This document shows positions 46,115 through 55,327 of a stretch of DNA of 64,000 bases, one piece after another. The translations under genes and the position numbers were made by a program. Source of the stretch: Nitrosomonas sp. (GTDB lineage: Bacteria > Pseudomonadota > Gammaproteobacteria > Burkholderiales > Nitrosomonadaceae); the NCBI GenBank assembly GCA_031316255.1, contig JALDQW010000001.1, forward strand, positions 1,054,001 through 1,118,000. Direction: 5' to 3'. Each line of letters starts with the position of its first letter. Position 1 is the stretch's first letter. The notes beneath the pieces are model-generated. The model did no database searches and was not told the origin of the DNA. It saw nothing but the letters and a program-made list of their open reading frames with translations.

Positions 46115-48184
46115 ATGTGGACAGATATAGCGATCATCAGTTATTCAATAGCCGCGTTCGCTTTTTTTTTCCTGTCTCTTCTTTTATTGACGAGCTGGCG
46201 TGGCAGATTGTACGGCATGATGCTGACAGTTGCCTGCCTATTATCTGCGACATGGGCTACAGCTACGGCCATCAATATTGCGAGCGGCTATTCGTTTACC
46301 TCACTAACAAATATTCTTGAAATACTACGAAACGGCGGTTGGTCGGCATTTCTAATTGCTCTGATAGGTCCTTTTCAACCAAAAACAGACCTATCTTCTC
46401 CAAGAATTAGAGACTCCATAATATTCATTGCGTTAGTTTATCTATTTTTTATCTGCTACTCACTCTATTCATTCCAGGACGACTCCCTTGCCCCTGACAT
46501 ACCAATAAAAACGCTGACCGGCATAGTCGGATGGGTTTTGATGGCGATTATCGGCATCATTCTCGTTGAACAATTTTACAGAAACACACCTCCTGAAAAC
46601 CGTTGGGGCATCAAATTCATCTGTCTGGGCATCGGTGCCATTTTCATTTATGACTTCTACCTGTTCAGTGACGCGCTTTTATTCAGGAACATCAATTTTG
46701 ATATTTGGACTACACGAGGTATTGTCAATGCTCTGGTTGTGCCATTAATCGCTATATCAGCCGCACGCAATCCAAAGTGGGCAGTTGGGATTGCTGTTTC
46801 GCGCCAGATCATCTTTTACACCGCCGCATCTTTCGGCATAGCGATCTATCTCCTTGTAATGGCCGGCGCGGGCTATTATCTTCGGTTTTCCGGTGAGAAA
46901 TGGGGCATCGTTTTACAAGTAAGCTTTTTATTCGGCGCGATCATCCTTCTGATTGGAATTTTGTTTTCAGGCACTATCCGTTCATGGCTGAAAGTTTTTA
47001 TTAGCAAACATTTTTATAGTTACAACTATGATTATCGAGAAGAATGGCTTCGCTTTACACGCAACTTATCAGAAGAAAAAGGCGGATTAAAAGAACGCGT
47101 CATACAGTCTCTTGCCCAACTCGTCGAAAGCCCTGGCGGTGGATTATGGTTAAAACATGAAGCAGGACATTTTGTACCCATCCAACAATGGAATATACCC
47201 TTAATCAAGGATACTGAAAAACCTAAGAGTTCTCTGTGCCAATTCCTGGAACAAAAAGACTGGGTCATTGATTTAAAAGAATATCAAACGAATCCTGAGA
47301 AATATACGTCGTTGGTTGTCCCGCAATGGCTCCAGAGCCTCACAGACGCATGGTTTGTTATTCCATTGATCCAACATGGAAAGCTATTCGGCTTTGTGGT
47401 ACTAATCAAACCCAGAAGCACAATAAAGTTAAACTGGGAAATCAGAGACCTGCTTAAAATTGCAGGCCAGCAGGCAACAAGCTATCTGGCACAAGAACAA
47501 GCTTCTCAGGAGTTAATGATAGCCCGTCAATTCGAATCATTTAATCGCATGTCAACATTTGTGGTTCATGATTTAAAAAACTTAATTTTTCAACTCTCGC
47601 TCTTACTTTCGAATGCAGAGAAACATAAAAACAACCCTGAATTCCAGGATGACATGATTCAAACTGTAAATTTATCGATTGGCAAAATGAGACGCCTACT
47701 CGAAAAACTGAGCAACGGCCATACACTGGACCAGCCAGACCAAGTTTCTTTGAATCAATTACTGCTAGAAATAATTGAAAGCAAATTAATTTTTGAACCC
47801 CGGCCCAAATTTGAAATATACCACTCCGATTTGCACATTTCCGCGGACAGGACACGATTAAAACGTGTCATCAGTCACATCGTGCAAAACGCAATTGAAG
47901 CCACACCAAAAAACGGCACAGTCGAGATTCGTTTGCACCGCAATAACAATGAAGCAGTTATCGAGGTTCAGGATACAGGTCATGGCATGAGTGAGAAATT
48001 TGTTCAAGAACGTCTGTTCAAACCATTTGAATCAACCAAATCCGCTGGCATGGGCATTGGCGTTTTTGAAAGCAGGGAGTATATACAAGAAATTGGAGGC
48101 AAACTGGAAGTATCCACTGAAGAATCAGTAGGCACGACATTTTATATTATTTTAAAATTACTTAACGAAAACGATAACATATAA
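46115..48184 (+). CDS. prsK: XrtA/PEP-CTERM system histidine kinase PrsK
   Basis: A 689-residue sensor kinase. Eight or nine N-terminal membrane helices (residues 5-290), a GAF-type domain (about 320-460), then a dimerisation helix with phospho-acceptor H485 in FVVHDLKNLIFQLSLLLSN, N-box NAIEATPKNG and G-boxes DTGHGMSEK and GMGIGVFESREYI. The layout matches PrsK (TIGR02916), the kinase paired with PrsR in PEP-CTERM/exosortase systems. It starts 23 bp after epsB. The partner gene prsR lies downstream, but a 156-bp inverted-repeat element now sits between them. Confidence 0.92.
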   Translation: MWTDIAIISYSIAAFAFFFLSLLLLTSWRGRLYGMMLTVACLLSATWATATAINIASGYSFTSLTNILEILRNGGWSAFLIALIGPFQPKTDLSSPRIRDSIIFIALVYLFFICYSLYSFQDDSLAPDIPIKTLTGIVGWVLMAIIGIILVEQFYRNTPPENRWGIKFICLGIGAIFIYDFYLFSDALLFRNINFDIWTTRGIVNALVVPLIAISAARNPKWAVGIAVSRQIIFYTAASFGIAIYLLVMAGAGYYLRFSGEKWGIVLQVSFLFGAIILLIGILFSGTIRSWLKVFISKHFYSYNYDYREEWLRFTRNLSEEKGGLKERVIQSLAQLVESPGGGLWLKHEAGHFVPIQQWNIPLIKDTEKPKSSLCQFLEQKDWVIDLKEYQTNPEKYTSLVVPQWLQSLTDAWFVIPLIQHGKLFGFVVLIKPRSTIKLNWEIRDLLKIAGQQATSYLAQEQASQELMIARQFESFNRMSTFVVHDLKNLIFQLSLLLSNAEKHKNNPEFQDDMIQTVNLSIGKMRRLLEKLSNGHTLDQPDQVSLNQLLLEIIESKLIFEPRPKFEIYHSDLHISADRTRLKRVISHIVQNAIEATPKNGTVEIRLHRNNNEAVIEVQDTGHGMSEKFVQERLFKPFESTKSAGMGIGVFESREYIQEIGGKLEVSTEESVGTTFYIILKLLNENDNI

Positions 48185-48304
48185 ATACCTTTAATCTTTA
48201 ATTAAAAGACAACTATCATGCTTGTTCGAAAATAAGATTTTGAGATCAGTCTATAAAATACTTAACTCGCATCAGAAATTTTACTGTAATCCTAATTTAC
48301 CAGG

Positions 48305-48460
48305 AGGCTGTCCGAGAATAGTGATCGTAGCGAGGGGAAGCAATTTTGAGACAGATTTTCTGAATATTTGAGGCTAATAGTTTTTCTACTTAAAGAAAAT
48401 AGTCGGAAAATTAGCCAAAATAGCTTTTCCACAGTAAAGCAATCTATTTTCGGACAGCCT
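48305..48460. mobile_element. MITE-like inverted-repeat element between prsK and prsR
   Basis: The terminal inverted repeats AGGCTGTCCGAGAATAG (48305-48321) and CTATTTTCGGACAGCCT (48444-48460) match at 16 of 17 positions over a 156-bp unit. Inside is another inverted pair, GGCTAAT and ATTAGCC. There is no transposase gene. These are the marks of a miniature element mobilised in trans by an IS. I could not identify a clear target-site duplication, and no other copy was seen in the window. Confidence 0.7.
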
Positions 48461-48511
48461 GCTAAGAACAGTATCGAACAAACGGTAGCAAATTACACAC
48501 AGGTAAAACAT

Positions 48512-49870
48512 ATGTCGGAAAATCGGGAAAAAAAGAAATTATTAATTATTGAAGACGATCTCGGTTTACAAAAGCAATTACGCTGGAATTTTGATAATTA
48601 TGAAGTCTTGGTCGCTTCAGATCGTGAAAGTGCTTTAACCAAAGTCAGACGACATGAGCCTGCGGTTGTAACAATGGATTTGGGATTGCCTCCCGATCCA
48701 GATGGCGCTACCGAGGGACTGGCAACGCTGCAACAAATACTTGCGCTGAGACCAGATACAAAAATAATTGTTCTGACAGGAAACCAGAATCATGCCAATG
48801 CATTAAAAGCAGTAGAAATGGGCGCATATGACTTCCATCAGAAGCCGTTTGATCCCGAAATGCTAAAACTGGTCGTTGAACGCGCATTCTATTTACATGC
48901 ACTACAACAGGAAAACCGCCGCTTAAATGAGGCCCAAAGCAGTTCTCCAATCGACGGCCTGATAACGCGTGACCCTGAACTCTTGAAAGCATGCCGAAAT
49001 ATTGAAAAAGTAGCGCCATCAGATGCTACAGTCATGTTACTGGGAGAAAGCGGTACGGGTAAAGAAGTATTGGCACGAGCACTGCATAGTCTGAGCAATC
49101 GAAGAAAAAAACGCTTTATGGCCATTAATTGTGCCGCTATTCCTGAGGCACTTTTGGAAAGCGAATTATTTGGATATGAAAAAGGTGCGTTTACGGGCGC
49201 TTCAAAACAAACTGTGGGCAAAATTGAACTCGCTGATGGCGGTACTTTTTTCCTTGATGAAGTAGGCGACCTACCATTCCAGCTGCAAGCAAAACTGCTC
49301 CGCTTTCTACAAGAAAGAGTGATTGAACGCATTGGCGGACGGGAAGAAATTCCAGTAGATGTGCGCATTGTCTGTGCGACCCACCAGGATCTCAATAAAC
49401 TAATGGAAACAAGCCAGTTTCGCGAAGATTTATATTATCGCCTCAGTGAAATTGTTATTACAATTCCACCGGTAAGAAATCGTATCGGCGACGCTGTGCT
49501 GCTTGCTCACTATTTTAAAAACAAATTTTGTGCAAAGGAAGGAAAAGCCACTTTAAATTTCAGCCAGGAAGCATTGTCTGCAATCGAAAAGCATCAATGG
49601 ACCGGAAATGTGCGAGAAATCGAAAACTGTATCAAGCGCGCTGTCATTATGGCTGAAGATTCAACAATTACCGCGCAAGACTTGGGATTAAAAACTGACG
49701 ATGCTTTAACCGAACCGCTCAATTTGAAAACTGTACGCGAACAAGAAGAATGCAAAGCGCTTGTTAAAGCATTAGCGAGAGTTGACGGAAATGTTGCTCA
49801 GGCCGCCAAATTATTGGGTGTCAGCCGCCCCACGATTTACGACTTAATGAATCGATGCGGCATCAAATAA
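48512..49870 (+). CDS. prsR: PEP-CTERM-box response regulator PrsR (sigma-54 dependent)
   Basis: A 452-residue NtrC-like regulator: receiver domain with the phospho-acceptor D56, an AAA+ domain with GESGTGKE, the sigma-54 contact loop GAFTGA and VRIVCATHQDL, and a C-terminal Fis-type helix-turn-helix (NVAQAAKLLGVSRPTIYDLM). This is the PrsR type (TIGR02915) that activates PEP-CTERM genes. The frame is open to 48368, but that part lies in the inserted inverted-repeat element, so the ATG at 48512 (MSENREKKKLLIIEDD) is chosen. Its original promoter or operon link to prsK may have been changed by the insertion. Confidence 0.93.
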   Translation: MSENREKKKLLIIEDDLGLQKQLRWNFDNYEVLVASDRESALTKVRRHEPAVVTMDLGLPPDPDGATEGLATLQQILALRPDTKIIVLTGNQNHANALKAVEMGAYDFHQKPFDPEMLKLVVERAFYLHALQQENRRLNEAQSSSPIDGLITRDPELLKACRNIEKVAPSDATVMLLGESGTGKEVLARALHSLSNRRKKRFMAINCAAIPEALLESELFGYEKGAFTGASKQTVGKIELADGGTFFLDEVGDLPFQLQAKLLRFLQERVIERIGGREEIPVDVRIVCATHQDLNKLMETSQFREDLYYRLSEIVITIPPVRNRIGDAVLLAHYFKNKFCAKEGKATLNFSQEALSAIEKHQWTGNVREIENCIKRAVIMAEDSTITAQDLGLKTDDALTEPLNLKTVREQEECKALVKALARVDGNVAQAAKLLGVSRPTIYDLMNRCGIK

Positions 49871-49911
49871 ACAGGACGCTTTTTATTAAAACACCATTGT
49901 CGTCCTAACAA

Positions 49912-51534
49912 TTGAACTACAATTTTAATCATTTCCAAAGGGCCAAGAATGTGGCTAATTTAGTACATCAACTCATTTATCAATCAGCAAATAACACGCC
50001 CAGTAATGAGGCAGTATCTTATCAAGGCAAGAAAAAGAGTTATGAAACGCTGGCCTTAGAGATAGAACAATTGTCGGCGGGGTTTCTAAGCGCCGGATTA
50101 GATCGTAACGAACGCCTTGCAGTGTATATGGAAAAACGCCATGAAACTGTCAGCGCTTTATTCGCAGCCAATGCTGCGGGCGGAGTATTTGTACCCATTA
50201 ATCCACTACTAAAACCCGAACAAGTCAGTTATATCCTGAAAGACTGTAATGTGCGCATTTTAGTAACCTCAATTGAGCGATTTAAGTTACTGACTGAAAT
50301 TCTGCCATCTTGCCATGATCTTCATACCGTAATAGTTGTTGATTGCAAAGAAGAAGTCCCAGAAATTCCAGGGCTTAGCATAATCAAGTGGTCAGATATT
50401 TCTTCTGCACGCACAGTACTCAAACCCCACCGTGTAATTGATGAAGACATGGCTGCGATTCTTTATACTTCCGGCAGTACCGGAAAACCCAAAGGCGTCG
50501 TGCTCTCACACCGCAATATCGTTGCTGGCGCAAAAAGTGTCGCAGAGTATTTGAAGAATCAGCCAAATGATCGAATCCTATCCGTGCTGCCACTGAGTTT
50601 TGACTACGGCCTAAGTCAACTGACAACTGCTTTTCATGTCGGTGCGGCCAATATTCTCATGAATTATTTGTTACCGAGAGATATTATCAGAACTGTCGAA
50701 AAAGAAAATATTACTGGACTGGCAGCAGTTCCGCCATTATGGATACAACTGGCTCAATTAAATTGGAATAAAGTCAAGACATTACGCTATATTACTAACT
50801 CGGGTGGAGCAATGCCGCGTACCACACTCGATCAGCTTCGTAATGCGCTACCGATTACACAAATTTTTCTGATGTATGGCCTGACAGAAGCGTTCCGTTC
50901 AACTTACCTTCCTCCAGAAGAAATTGAACGACGACCGGATTCGATTGGCAAAGCCATTCCCAATGCCGAAATACTGGTTCTTAGAGAAGATGGCACACAT
51001 TGCGTACCGGGAGAACCAGGAGAACTGGTCCACCGCGGCGCACTTGTTTCCATGGGATACTGGGGCGATATTGAAAAAACATCTGCATGCTTTAAACCTA
51101 TTGGCTCCCGTCAGAATGGCTTAACCATTCCCGAACTTGCAGTCTGGTCGGGTGACACAGTGCGTATGGATGAAGAAGGTTTTCTTTTCTTTATAGGCCG
51201 GCGCGACGAAATGATAAAGACTTCGGGGTACCGGGTAAGCCCAACAGAAATCGAGGAAGTCATCTATGCAACGGAAAAAGTTGGTGAGGCTGTTGCGATT
51301 GGCATACCTCATCCTGTACTCGGACAAGCCATCCTGGTTATTGCAACGCCACGAAACGGAATACTTGAGGCGGAGGATTTATTAACCACTTGCAAACGTC
51401 ATTTGCCTTCCTTTATGCAGCCCAGTTATATTGACATCCGCAACAACAATTTACCTCGAAGCCCAAACGGTAAAATTGACAGAAAATCCCTTTTTCAGGA
51501 AATGCAGCATTTATTTATAGAAAACCAATCATGA
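49912..51534 (+). CDS. Acyl-CoA ligase (AMP-forming), exosortase A system-associated
   Basis: A 540-residue adenylate-forming enzyme. The AMP-binding motif is YTSGSTGKPKGVVLSH, followed by YGLTEAFRSTYLPPEE, the hinge GRRDEMIKTSGYRVSPTEIEE and the catalytic lysine in SPNGKIDRKSL. It fits the exosortase-A associated acyl-CoA ligase family (TIGR03098), which activates an acid and passes it to a carrier. It lies 41 bp after prsR. In complete XrtA loci a decarboxylase and an acyl carrier protein often follow; here a 591-bp gap follows instead. Confidence 0.9.
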   Translation: MNYNFNHFQRAKNVANLVHQLIYQSANNTPSNEAVSYQGKKKSYETLALEIEQLSAGFLSAGLDRNERLAVYMEKRHETVSALFAANAAGGVFVPINPLLKPEQVSYILKDCNVRILVTSIERFKLLTEILPSCHDLHTVIVVDCKEEVPEIPGLSIIKWSDISSARTVLKPHRVIDEDMAAILYTSGSTGKPKGVVLSHRNIVAGAKSVAEYLKNQPNDRILSVLPLSFDYGLSQLTTAFHVGAANILMNYLLPRDIIRTVEKENITGLAAVPPLWIQLAQLNWNKVKTLRYITNSGGAMPRTTLDQLRNALPITQIFLMYGLTEAFRSTYLPPEEIERRPDSIGKAIPNAEILVLREDGTHCVPGEPGELVHRGALVSMGYWGDIEKTSACFKPIGSRQNGLTIPELAVWSGDTVRMDEEGFLFFIGRRDEMIKTSGYRVSPTEIEEVIYATEKVGEAVAIGIPHPVLGQAILVIATPRNGILEAEDLLTTCKRHLPSFMQPSYIDIRNNNLPRSPNGKIDRKSLFQEMQHLFIENQS

Positions 51535-52125
51535 CACGCATCCAAAAAAACCATACAGCATGCTACCAACTTCCAGCACTAAGCAGTTGCATCGAAATCT
51601 CGACTACGCTACTTTCTCACCTATCGCATAATGTTTGCAGCCTTATTTATACTTTTGGCTGGAGAATGACACGGAAGCGCACCCAATTTCGATGCAAATC
51701 ACTTTCTGAATTAGAATAATCTTGATTTCGGTAGTTTAAAAACCTTGATTAATGGTATTAAGCCGCTACTTCTGGTGAAATTTGATCTGTAAGGACGTAA
51801 TATAGGAAATAGATCCGAAAGGAGAAATGATTCTTATTTCAACTTTCTTGTGAGTAACTTTAGATTTAACGACTGACTTAATGATGAAACAAAAGTGAAA
51901 AAAATGTATTATTACTTTATAATCATATAGTTATGATTGACAGGAATTTCCATAGCCTTTCTCTGCTGCACTGTACAAGTGGCAATCACAGTCCAGCTAT
52001 TTGATAAAAATCAATACGAATTATTATTAATCATAATTCCATCAAATAATTGATTATAATAAAATATTGTTTAGCCACGCTGTATTAATCTAGGCATCTA
52101 CGAATAAAATTTTAGGAGAACCAGA
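51535..52125. other. 591-bp gap inside the exosortase accessory locus
   Basis: A plus-strand frame at 51531-51719 overlaps the ligase stop (ATGA) and could encode 62 residues, but it matches nothing I know and has no ribosome binding site of its own; it may be a remnant. The rest is AT-rich and holds the promoter of the amidotransferase gene. A GG-N10-GC pair (GGAATTTCCATAGC, near 51943) is spaced like a sigma-54 element but matches the consensus poorly, so it is not called. Confidence 0.5.
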
Positions 52126-53964
52126 ATGGGAGGTATATGCGGTTGGACAGACTGCAATTTTACGGCTGCTGAAAGCAGTACGCTTCTTAAAGAAATGATC
52201 AAACCAATTGCGCAGCATGACAACCGCTCACTTCAAATGATTTTTGGCGAAAAATCTGCACTTGCGGTAATTGGTCACTCTGACAGTGTACATACCTACC
52301 AGGACCATGGCGTTATGGTAGGGTTATGTGGACAAATCAGCTTTAAAAATATTCTATCGGACCGGCATGTTGGTTCCAAAGATGCTGCAAAATTCTTTAT
52401 GGAGCAGTGGCAAATCGATGGCGCAAAAATATTAAACGCTATTTCCGGTGAGTTTATGCTATGCGTCATTGATGAAAACAAGAATCAGCTGATTCTCGCC
52501 GTTGATCGTATGGGAACAAGGTCACTGGCCTATCAAGTCAATGGCAAGCATTTAATTTTTTCTTCCTCGCTAGATGCCATTATTCGGCACCCACATGCCC
52601 AATCAGAGATCGATACACAAAGTATATTTAATTATGTGTACTATCATATGATCCCAAGCCCGGGAACCATCTATAAAAATCTGCGCCGGCTGCTACCCGG
52701 AGAATATATAACCTTTCAGAATAGTACGATTGAATCCAATCAATACTGGAAACCCACTTTCAATGAATCGAGTCAGCGTTCTTTTGAAGATCTGAAACTT
52801 GAACTACATGCGCTATTAAGATCCAGCGTTCGTGACGCTATTGGCAATGAATCCGTGGGGGCTTTTTTAAGTGGCGGAACTGACAGTTCAACGATTGCTG
52901 GCATACTTGGCGAAGTTACCGGAAAGCCGGCATTGACGTACTCAATAGGGTTTGAAGCTGAAGGCTATGATGAAATGGAGTATGCGCGTATTGCTGCGCG
53001 TCACTTTTCCACGAAACATCACGAATACTATGTAACACCCGATGATGTGGTAACAGCAATTCCCCAGATAGCCAGTATTTTTGATCAACCTTTCGGTAAT
53101 GCGTCCGCCATACCCGCCTTTTTTTGTGCTCGCATGGCAAAGGCTGATGGCCTTGGTAGAATTTTAGGCGGTGACGGCGGTGACGAATTGTTTGGTGGAA
53201 ATGAACGCTATGCCAAACAATATTTGTTTTCTTTGTATACGCACCTGCCCACTGTCTTGCGAAGGAAACTTCTTGAACCCTGGGCAAAAACTGTGTCGGG
53301 AAAGAATCTCATACCCCTGTTTCGAAAAGCATATCGTTTTATAGAACAAGCAGCAATACCGATGCCAGCACGCATGGAAACCTATAACCTGCTTGTGCGC
53401 CATGGTTTTACATCCGTTTTTACGGAAGAATTTCTTGCAAATGTGGACACTACTTTTCCTGAATCTTTAAATAATGAAACTTACCATCAGGTTGAAGCAA
53501 AAAGCCTTACCAACCAAATGCTAGCATATGACTGGAAATTCACACTTGCGGATAATGACCTGCCAAAAGTTGTAAAAGCGTGTGAACTTGCTCAAATGGA
53601 TGTCGCATTTCCGTTAATCAGTGACGAAATGGTATCTTTTTCTTGCCAACTCAGGCCTGACTTTAAAGTACAAGGCACCAAGCTACGTTATTTTTTTAAA
53701 GAAGCGCTAAAGGACTTTTTACCCAGAGAAATCATTGTCAAACAAAAACATGGTTTTGGACTACCTTTTGGTGTCTGGCTGCAAGAACATGCGCAACTTA
53801 AAGCACTAGCAGCTGACAGCCTGACAGATCTTAAATCTCGCAATCTGATCCGCGCTGATTTTATAGATACTTTACTCAAGCAACACTTACAAGAACATGC
53901 CGGGTATCATGGTACTTTGATCTGGGTATTAATGATGTTGGAACAATGGTATAAGCCACGTTAA
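52126..53964 (+). CDS. Asparagine-synthetase-like protein, XrtA-associated, with a dead glutaminase domain
   Basis: A 612-residue relative of AsnB. The C-terminal ATP-pyrophosphatase domain is intact (SGGTDSS at 249-255, YSIGF, GDGGDELFGGNERY, KQKHGFGLPFG). The N-terminal Ntn domain keeps its fold (DRMGTRSLAY at 127-136) but has lost the active site: the protein starts MGGICGW, so the nucleophile Cys2 is Gly, the RGPD motif is absent (HDNRSLQ) and the NGEI-type motif reads CGQI. It therefore should not release ammonia from glutamine and may use free ammonia. ATG 52126 is behind TAGGAGAA and is well placed, so the missing cysteine is not due to a wrong start. An acyltransferase follows 24 bp later. 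Confidence 0.85.
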   Translation: MGGICGWTDCNFTAAESSTLLKEMIKPIAQHDNRSLQMIFGEKSALAVIGHSDSVHTYQDHGVMVGLCGQISFKNILSDRHVGSKDAAKFFMEQWQIDGAKILNAISGEFMLCVIDENKNQLILAVDRMGTRSLAYQVNGKHLIFSSSLDAIIRHPHAQSEIDTQSIFNYVYYHMIPSPGTIYKNLRRLLPGEYITFQNSTIESNQYWKPTFNESSQRSFEDLKLELHALLRSSVRDAIGNESVGAFLSGGTDSSTIAGILGEVTGKPALTYSIGFEAEGYDEMEYARIAARHFSTKHHEYYVTPDDVVTAIPQIASIFDQPFGNASAIPAFFCARMAKADGLGRILGGDGGDELFGGNERYAKQYLFSLYTHLPTVLRRKLLEPWAKTVSGKNLIPLFRKAYRFIEQAAIPMPARMETYNLLVRHGFTSVFTEEFLANVDTTFPESLNNETYHQVEAKSLTNQMLAYDWKFTLADNDLPKVVKACELAQMDVAFPLISDEMVSFSCQLRPDFKVQGTKLRYFFKEALKDFLPREIIVKQKHGFGLPFGVWLQEHAQLKALAADSLTDLKSRNLIRADFIDTLLKQHLQEHAGYHGTLIWVLMMLEQWYKPR

Positions 53965-53988
53965 TCTATTTAATGAAAAAATTTTGTA

Positions 53989-54789
53989 ATGAATGATATT
54001 TATAGTACTTTTAAGAAATCCTTCAATTTGATTGAAGCAAATACGCCTGAATTGCTTCTTAAAGTATATCAGTTGCGCTATCAGGTCTTATGTATACAAA
54101 ATAATTTCCCTGATATGCATGCGGCGGATTATCCTGATGAATTGGAAAAAGATGAATATGACGAACGCTCAAGTCATATATTGATACAGTTTATTCCAAC
54201 GGGCAAGTTTATTGGTACGGTTCGCCTGATCCTGCCTGACTCATCAAATCCAGACACTTTATTTCCCCTAGAAATACATACCGAGATAGACCCTAATCTT
54301 TATATTTCAAACAACGAAACAAGAAAGCAAACTGCGGAAATTTCCCGTTTCCTGGTTTCGTCAGATTTTGATCGAAGAAAAAAGGACCGCCGTAAATCCG
54401 AATCGCCGACTAACCAACAAAATAATACTGAAAAAAAACAAGAAGCAGGTAGTGCCGTTGAAAATGACCGGCGTAAAGGAGATGACCGACGAAAAGGAGA
54501 CCGTCGCTCCTCGCTTAATTTATACGTTGTTCTTATGGCCGGCGTAGTGCAGATGACAACCAAACATAATATGCAGTACTGGATTTCTGCTATGGAACCA
54601 GCATTAAATAGGCTGGTGAGTTTCTCCGGATTAAATTTCAACCCCATTGGTCCCGTGATCGATTACCATGGTCGTCGTCAACCTTATTCAGCAAAAGTGT
54701 CTGACATTTTACTTAGAACTTACAAATTTCATAAAGGAGTCTGGGATGTCATTACCGATCGTGGCAAGTATTGGCAACCAGAAAAATAA
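53989..54789 (+). CDS. PEP-CTERM/exosortase system-associated acyltransferase
   Basis: A 266-residue GNAT-like protein (TIGR03694) related to autoinducer synthases. The N-terminal core is present: LLLKVYQLRYQVLCIQNNFPDM, an acidic DEYDERSSHILI and TGKFIGTVRLILPD. The middle contains a charged insertion (about residues 127-175) with repeats of DRRK/DRRKGD, followed by the conserved LYVVLMAGVVQMTTKHNMQYWISAMEPAL. It is read with the amidotransferase gene. Donor and acceptor are unknown; a role in decorating the exported polysaccharide or lipid is the usual guess. Confidence 0.88.
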   Translation: MNDIYSTFKKSFNLIEANTPELLLKVYQLRYQVLCIQNNFPDMHAADYPDELEKDEYDERSSHILIQFIPTGKFIGTVRLILPDSSNPDTLFPLEIHTEIDPNLYISNNETRKQTAEISRFLVSSDFDRRKKDRRKSESPTNQQNNTEKKQEAGSAVENDRRKGDDRRKGDRRSSLNLYVVLMAGVVQMTTKHNMQYWISAMEPALNRLVSFSGLNFNPIGPVIDYHGRRQPYSAKVSDILLRTYKFHKGVWDVITDRGKYWQPEK

Positions 54790-54889
54790 AGTATCAAAAA
54801 CCATTTAATTTTTTATTTACCATTTATGTGATTGCTGCAATCATTTAAATTCTGCAAACTCATGTTATAAATGGATTTCAAACGTCATA

Positions 54890-55327
54890 ATGCTTAAACG
54901 TAATACAAGCTATTTTTGTATTCTGCTGACATTATTTTATTTTGTCGCAACTGATGTTATGGCTGATAGTCATTATCAGATTGTGACGCACCCGGATGTC
55001 AATGAATCAAATATATCTAAAAATTATTTACGTGCAATTTTTAGTATGCGGCTTAGAACTTGGCCAAATGGCGTAATCATTAAAGTTTTTGTGCTTCCGG
55101 ATGACCATAAGCTACATCATGAATTTTCAAAAGAAAAACTAAGTTTATTTCCCTATCAACTACGCCAATCATGGGATCGCCTAGTATTTTCAGGCACAGG
55201 CCAGGCACCGACAACGGTATCTTCAAATGAAGATATGCTGAGTAGAATCATGAATACACCAGGTGCCATCGGATATTTAGAGACCACTTATGTCAATGAT
55301 GAAATCCATGTACTCCAGATTAAATAA
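54890..55327 (+). CDS. PstS-like periplasmic binding-domain protein
   Basis: A 145-residue exported protein with a signal peptide (residues 7-25, cleavage after VMA). It begins with YQIVTHPDVNESNISKNYLRAIFSMR and contains FVLPDDHKLHHEFSKEKL, and near the end NTPGAIGYLET, a pattern found in phosphate ABC transporter substrate-binding (PstS-like) single-domain proteins. No ABC transporter is nearby; such stand-alone proteins often sit beside a porin and a GGDEF/EAL sensor, as here, and may present a ligand to the sensor. Confidence 0.8.
   Translation: MLKRNTSYFCILLTLFYFVATDVMADSHYQIVTHPDVNESNISKNYLRAIFSMRLRTWPNGVIIKVFVLPDDHKLHHEFSKEKLSLFPYQLRQSWDRLVFSGTGQAPTTVSSNEDMLSRIMNTPGAIGYLETTYVNDEIHVLQIK

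Noticed and set aside
48368..48511. N-terminal extension of the PrsR frame
   Set aside because: It lies largely inside the inverted-repeat element; the receiver domain starts properly after the ATG at 48512.
51531..51719. 62-codon frame overlapping the acyl-CoA ligase stop
   Set aside because: The ATGA overlap is suggestive of coupling, but the sequence matches none of the expected carrier or decarboxylase families and there is no other support; treated as a possible remnant.
51943..51956. GG-N10-GC pair resembling a sigma-54 promoter before the amidotransferase gene
   Set aside because: Only the spacing fits; the flanking consensus TGGCAC and TTGC is poor, so PrsR control from here is not supported.
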